A DNA stretch of 64,000 nt, from NCBI GenBank assembly GCA_900696575.1, contig CAADHD010000018.1, positions 19,725 to 83,724 on the forward strand. Direction: 5' to 3'. The position numbers were made by a program, and so were the translations under genes. Shown piece by piece: positions 61,761-64,000 of this stretch. The notes under the pieces are model-generated. The model did no database searches. It was not told where the DNA came from and worked only from the letters and a program-made list of their open reading frames with translations. Each line of letters begins with the position of its first letter. Positions within the stretch are counted from its first letter, which is position 1. The DNA comes from an uncultured Bacteroidota bacterium. GTDB lineage: Bacteria; Bacteroidota; Bacteroidia; AKYH767-A; OLB10.

Positions 61761-63005
61761 ATGAACGACTTGTTCGATAAAATAGAAAAGAATCCCGGCC
61801 CGCTCGGCATGCATGCTGACGAGTCGTACGGCTACTTTATGTTTCCGAAACTTGAAGGAGAGATTGGCAACCGCATGCAATTCCGCGGTAAAGAAAAATT
61901 AGTGTGGAGTCTTAATAATTATCTTGGATTGGCCAATCATCCGGAAGTCAGAAAAACGGATGCCGAAGCGGCTGCCCGTTACGGATTAGCCTCGCCCATG
62001 GGCGCGCGCATGATGAGCGGCAATAGCGACTTTCACGAGCAACTCGAAAAAGAACTTTCGGCTTTTGAGCGCAAACCCGACACCATACTCCTTAATTATG
62101 GTTATCAGGGAATGGTAAGTGCTATTGATGCCCTGGTTGACCGTCACGATGTAATTATTTATGACAGCGAGTCCCATGCCTGTATTATTGATGGTGTTCG
62201 CCTGCACATGGGTAAGCGTTTTGTTTATCCGCATAATGACATTAATAACCTGGAGACACAATTGGAGCGCGCAGTTAAATTGGTACAGGGAACTAACGGA
62301 AGTATTCTGGTAATTACAGAAGGAGTGTTTGGTATGAGCGGAGACCAGGGAAGATTGGCTGACATTGTTGCATTAAAGAAAAAATATCCGTTTCGTTTGT
62401 TTGTGGATGATGCTCATGGATTCGGAACCATGGGTACAACCGGAGCAGGAACAAGCGAAGCACAGGGAGTGATGGATGGAGTTGATATTTATTTCGGAAC
62501 ATTTGCCAAAAGCATGGCCCTTATCGGAGCTTTTATTTCTTCTGAAGAAAGAGTGATTAAACACCTTCGCTACAATTCGCGCTCGCAGATTTTTGCCAAG
62601 TCGTTGCCAATGCCATGCGTTATTGGCGCGTTAAAACGTCTCGAACTCCTTCGCAGTAAACCCGAACTGAAAGCAAACCTCTGGAGAATAGTTCACGCTC
62701 TGCAAAACGGATTAAGAGAAGCGGGTTTTGAAATTGGTAAAACCAACTCACCGGTTACCCCTGTTTATTTAAACGGGACTATACCGGAAGCCACAGCACT
62801 GATTCACGACCTGCGCGAGAATAATGATATATTCTGTTCAATGGTGGTTTATCCGGTAGTACCTAAAGGAGTAATTATGCTTCGGCTTATTCCGACTGCA
62901 GTGCATACATTGGAGGATGTGCACTACACGATTGAAACGTTCGGAAAAGTAAAAACGAATCTGAAAGAAGGCAAATACAAAGTTGACAGGATAGTAGAAG
63001 TGTAA
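61761..63005 (+). CDS. Alpha-oxoamine synthase, probable serine palmitoyltransferase
   Basis: 414 residues, PLP-dependent fold I. Motifs: LNNYLGLANHPEV, GARMMSGNSDFHEQLEKELSAF, DSESHACIIDG, ITEGVFGMSGD, VDDAHGFGTMG and the PLP-lysine segment TFAKSMALIGAFI. This last segment is like serine palmitoyltransferase (TFSKSLASIGGF) rather than KBL or BioF (TLGKALGG-type). It would make 3-ketosphinganine, entry to bacterial sphingolipids. The ATG at 61761 follows a TTTG; the preceding TTG at 61758 is not preferred. No acyl-carrier or reductase gene is adjacent, so the SPT call is moderate and KBL/BioF-type activity remains possible. Confidence 0.78.
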   Translation: MNDLFDKIEKNPGPLGMHADESYGYFMFPKLEGEIGNRMQFRGKEKLVWSLNNYLGLANHPEVRKTDAEAAARYGLASPMGARMMSGNSDFHEQLEKELSAFERKPDTILLNYGYQGMVSAIDALVDRHDVIIYDSESHACIIDGVRLHMGKRFVYPHNDINNLETQLERAVKLVQGTNGSILVITEGVFGMSGDQGRLADIVALKKKYPFRLFVDDAHGFGTMGTTGAGTSEAQGVMDGVDIYFGTFAKSMALIGAFISSEERVIKHLRYNSRSQIFAKSLPMPCVIGALKRLELLRSKPELKANLWRIVHALQNGLREAGFEIGKTNSPVTPVYLNGTIPEATALIHDLRENNDIFCSMVVYPVVPKGVIMLRLIPTAVHTLEDVHYTIETFGKVKTNLKEGKYKVDRIVEV

Positions 63006-63041
63006 TGAATGTGAAACATGACAGCACGTAAAAAAGTATAA

Positions 63042-63149
63042 ATGAAAGCCATGACGAAAAAAAAACCGAGCAAAGCGCGAAAAACAGCCAAAGCTATTGT
63101 CATCGGGTTTAAGCCGATTCCGTTAAAGAAAACAACCAAGAAAAAATAA
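63042..63149 (+). CDS. Small Lys-rich basic protein (35 aa)
   Basis: ATG at 63042 to TAA at 63147-63149. The peptide starts MKAMTKKKPSKARKTAK, has a short hydrophobic centre (AIVIGFKPIPL), and ends KKTTKKK; about 14 of 35 residues are Lys or Arg. No family is recognised. A second ATG (63051) could also start it. The composition suggests nucleic-acid or polyanion binding, like small histone-like or ribosome-associated proteins. It lies between the oxoamine synthase gene and another Lys-rich small gene. Confidence 0.55.
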   Translation: MKAMTKKKPSKARKTAKAIVIGFKPIPLKKTTKKK

Positions 63150-63185
63150 ATTCAATCTAATATTAATCACTTAAATTCAACAACT

Positions 63186-63269
63186 ATGGTATCTGCTAAA
63201 AAAGCGGCTCCTAAAAAGAAAGCTGCAAAAAAAGCTGCCAAGAAAAAGGCAACTAAGAAAAAGAGGTAA
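63186..63269 (+). CDS. Histone H1-tail-like Lys/Ala protein (27 aa)
   Basis: ATG at 63186 to TAA at 63267-63269. The whole protein is KAA/KKA repeats (MVSAKKAAPKKKAAKKAA and KKKATKKKR), 14 Lys/Arg and eight Ala in 27 residues. This is the composition of histone H1-like tails found in several bacterial nucleoid proteins. It has a terminator 26 bases after the stop, as expected for a real, possibly highly expressed, small gene. Function inferred from composition alone. Confidence 0.6.
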   Translation: MVSAKKAAPKKKAAKKAAKKKATKKKR

Positions 63270-63295
63270 TTCGGCTTAGCTGAATTCAGACTTCT

Positions 63296-63322
63296 AAGGT
63301 CATCCGCAAGGGTGACCTTTTA
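63296..63322 (+). terminator. Terminator after the small Lys-rich genes
   Basis: AAGGTCA (63296-63302) and TGACCTT (63313-63319) form a seven-base stem around a ten-base loop, ending in a T run. It closes the small-gene unit. Confidence 0.7.
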
Positions 63323-63351
63323 CATTTTTATCAGCATCAGTCATGATGCAC

Positions 63352-63373
63352 ATCATCCGATATGTCGGATGAT
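63352..63373. repeat. Perfect 9-base inverted repeat before the last gene
   Basis: ATCATCCGA (63352-63360) and TCGGATGAT (63365-63373) surround a TATG loop. It lies 21 bases before the start of the truncated gene and has no following T run, so it may be an operator rather than a terminator. Confidence 0.45.
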
Positions 63374-63393
63374 TCGGGCTTGTTTTGTATTTA

Positions 63394-64000
63394 ATGATTC
63401 GGTCATTTGCTGAAAAGCTGAGAAAACTTCAAAAGCTGAAAGCAAGCTTTAGCGAAGGTGCAGAACAACAAAGATTATTGTTGCTCGAAATGCTGGCACG
63501 CATGCAACCCGGTTCTGCCCAATGCTTAATTCAATATCATGATATGTTACTTTTTCTTTTAGCTTTTCCCGATTCACCTAAGCTTGCCGAAAAAGCGACA
63601 CAAGAGATGTTGCGTTTAAAATACATTTTAAGCAAGCAGGGAAAGAAAAGCGCATTTAGTAATTCCGGGCTTGAATTCACCACCCTGAGCTGGAAACCTT
63701 CTCCGGATGCTTTGCACTGGCTGCTCAGCCGCTTTAATGACTTGCGTTACACAGTTAAAAGTTCAAAAAAGTTAGAAGAGATTACAACACTGCTTTGCTA
63801 TAAAACGGAATGGGACAGCCTGCTTGATGCAGAAGTTTCTTTTCAACATTGGATCAGCAGGCTGTCAGCCAGAGAAGTTAATTCCCCCTCACGGTGGTTA
63901 AAGGTGTGGCTTAACAGATTTCAGAAACTCGGCTCAGCCCCTGCTGTTCGCGATTTTCTCTTTGATTCACTTTCAATGAAAGCAATATGTACACTGAGCG
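63394..64000 (+). CDS. Uncharacterised protein, 3' end outside window
   Basis: An open frame of 202 codons from the ATG at 63394 to the right edge. The N-terminus is a helix-rich, Lys/Leu segment (MIRSFAEKLRKLQKLKASF), followed by IQYHDMLLFLLAFPDSPKLAEKATQEML, a YHDxLLFLxAFPD-type motif that I recall from uncharacterised bacterial proteins but cannot name. No catalytic motif, signal peptide or membrane helix is visible in the part present. Base composition and codon use match the neighbours. Confidence 0.75.
   Translation, partial: MIRSFAEKLRKLQKLKASFSEGAEQQRLLLLEMLARMQPGSAQCLIQYHDMLLFLLAFPDSPKLAEKATQEMLRLKYILSKQGKKSAFSNSGLEFTTLSWKPSPDALHWLLSRFNDLRYTVKSSKKLEEITTLLCYKTEWDSLLDAEVSFQHWISRLSAREVNSPSRWLKVWLNRFQKLGSAPAVRDFLFDSLSMKAICTLS

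Noticed and set aside
63042..63149. Frameshift in the A-rich part of the 35-residue gene
   Set aside because: Counting the A run (nine bases from 63057 to 63065) shows that the frame from the ATG to KKTTKKK is intact.

Overview
The window comes from a member of the Bacteroidota, most likely an uncultured or aquatic relative of the Chitinophagales/Cytophagales/Flavobacteriales. This rests on several independent signs: a secreted protein with a C-terminal type IX secretion (Por) sorting domain, a propeller (Reg_prop/Y_Y_Y) hybrid sensor kinase, a TonB-dependent receptor, a GGGP synthase, a serine-palmitoyltransferase-like enzyme, scarce Shine-Dalgarno sequences, and TAnnTTTG-type -7 promoter elements. 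No rRNA, tRNA, CRISPR array, phage or complete insertion sequence was seen. Most of the window looks like stable chromosome.

Layout. 0-6.5 kb: 3' end of lysS with a SPOR-domain protein; a NorC/NorB-like pair whose large subunit seems to lack usual metal ligands; tryptophanase; a small outer-membrane barrel; an EamA exporter with an ArsC/Spx-like protein. 6.5-18.4 kb: a phosphate-uptake locus. A candidate Pho box precedes a phosphate-selective porin and pstS; pstC-pstA-pstB-phoU follow 6 kb later. Between them, on the opposite strand, lie a giant hybrid kinase, an M64-like metallopeptidase lipoprotein and two other lipoproteins. 18.4-25 kb: HAD phosphatase, CaCA exchanger, mnmG, a methyltransferase and a DUF354 protein. 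Three parS-like palindromes sit inside mnmG and the methyltransferase, suggesting that this part of the chromosome is ParB-bound and near the origin. A 0.9-kb non-coding stretch with decayed repeats follows.

25-37 kb: purL-xth; a BCCP-like protein, an exported superoxide dismutase and glycosylasparaginase in one minus-strand run; a 1797-residue alpha-2-macroglobulin lipoprotein; an AraC regulator; GGGP synthase. 37.8-50.8 kb: M16 peptidase, a membrane glycosyltransferase-like protein, lnt, a type IX-secreted BNR/PKD protein, a MORN-repeat protein, nadA, rpiB.

50.8-58.4 kb: a compact minus-strand operon of TonB-dependent receptor, YfiR-like periplasmic protein, HAMP/GAF hybrid kinase with two receivers, and a receiver-kinase protein. 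It looks like a complete outer-membrane-to-cytoplasm signalling chain and is the best candidate here for a little-described system. 58.5-64 kb: recJ-pnuC-NadR-type kinase (nicotinamide riboside salvage), an alpha-oxoamine synthase (probable sphingolipid entry enzyme), two tiny Lys-rich proteins of 35 and 27 residues, and the start of an unrecognised protein that runs off the window.

Start codons were moved inward from the longest reading frame where a signal peptide, family N-terminus or upstream overlap argued for it. All functional calls are from reading the sequence and from family knowledge; no database search was run.
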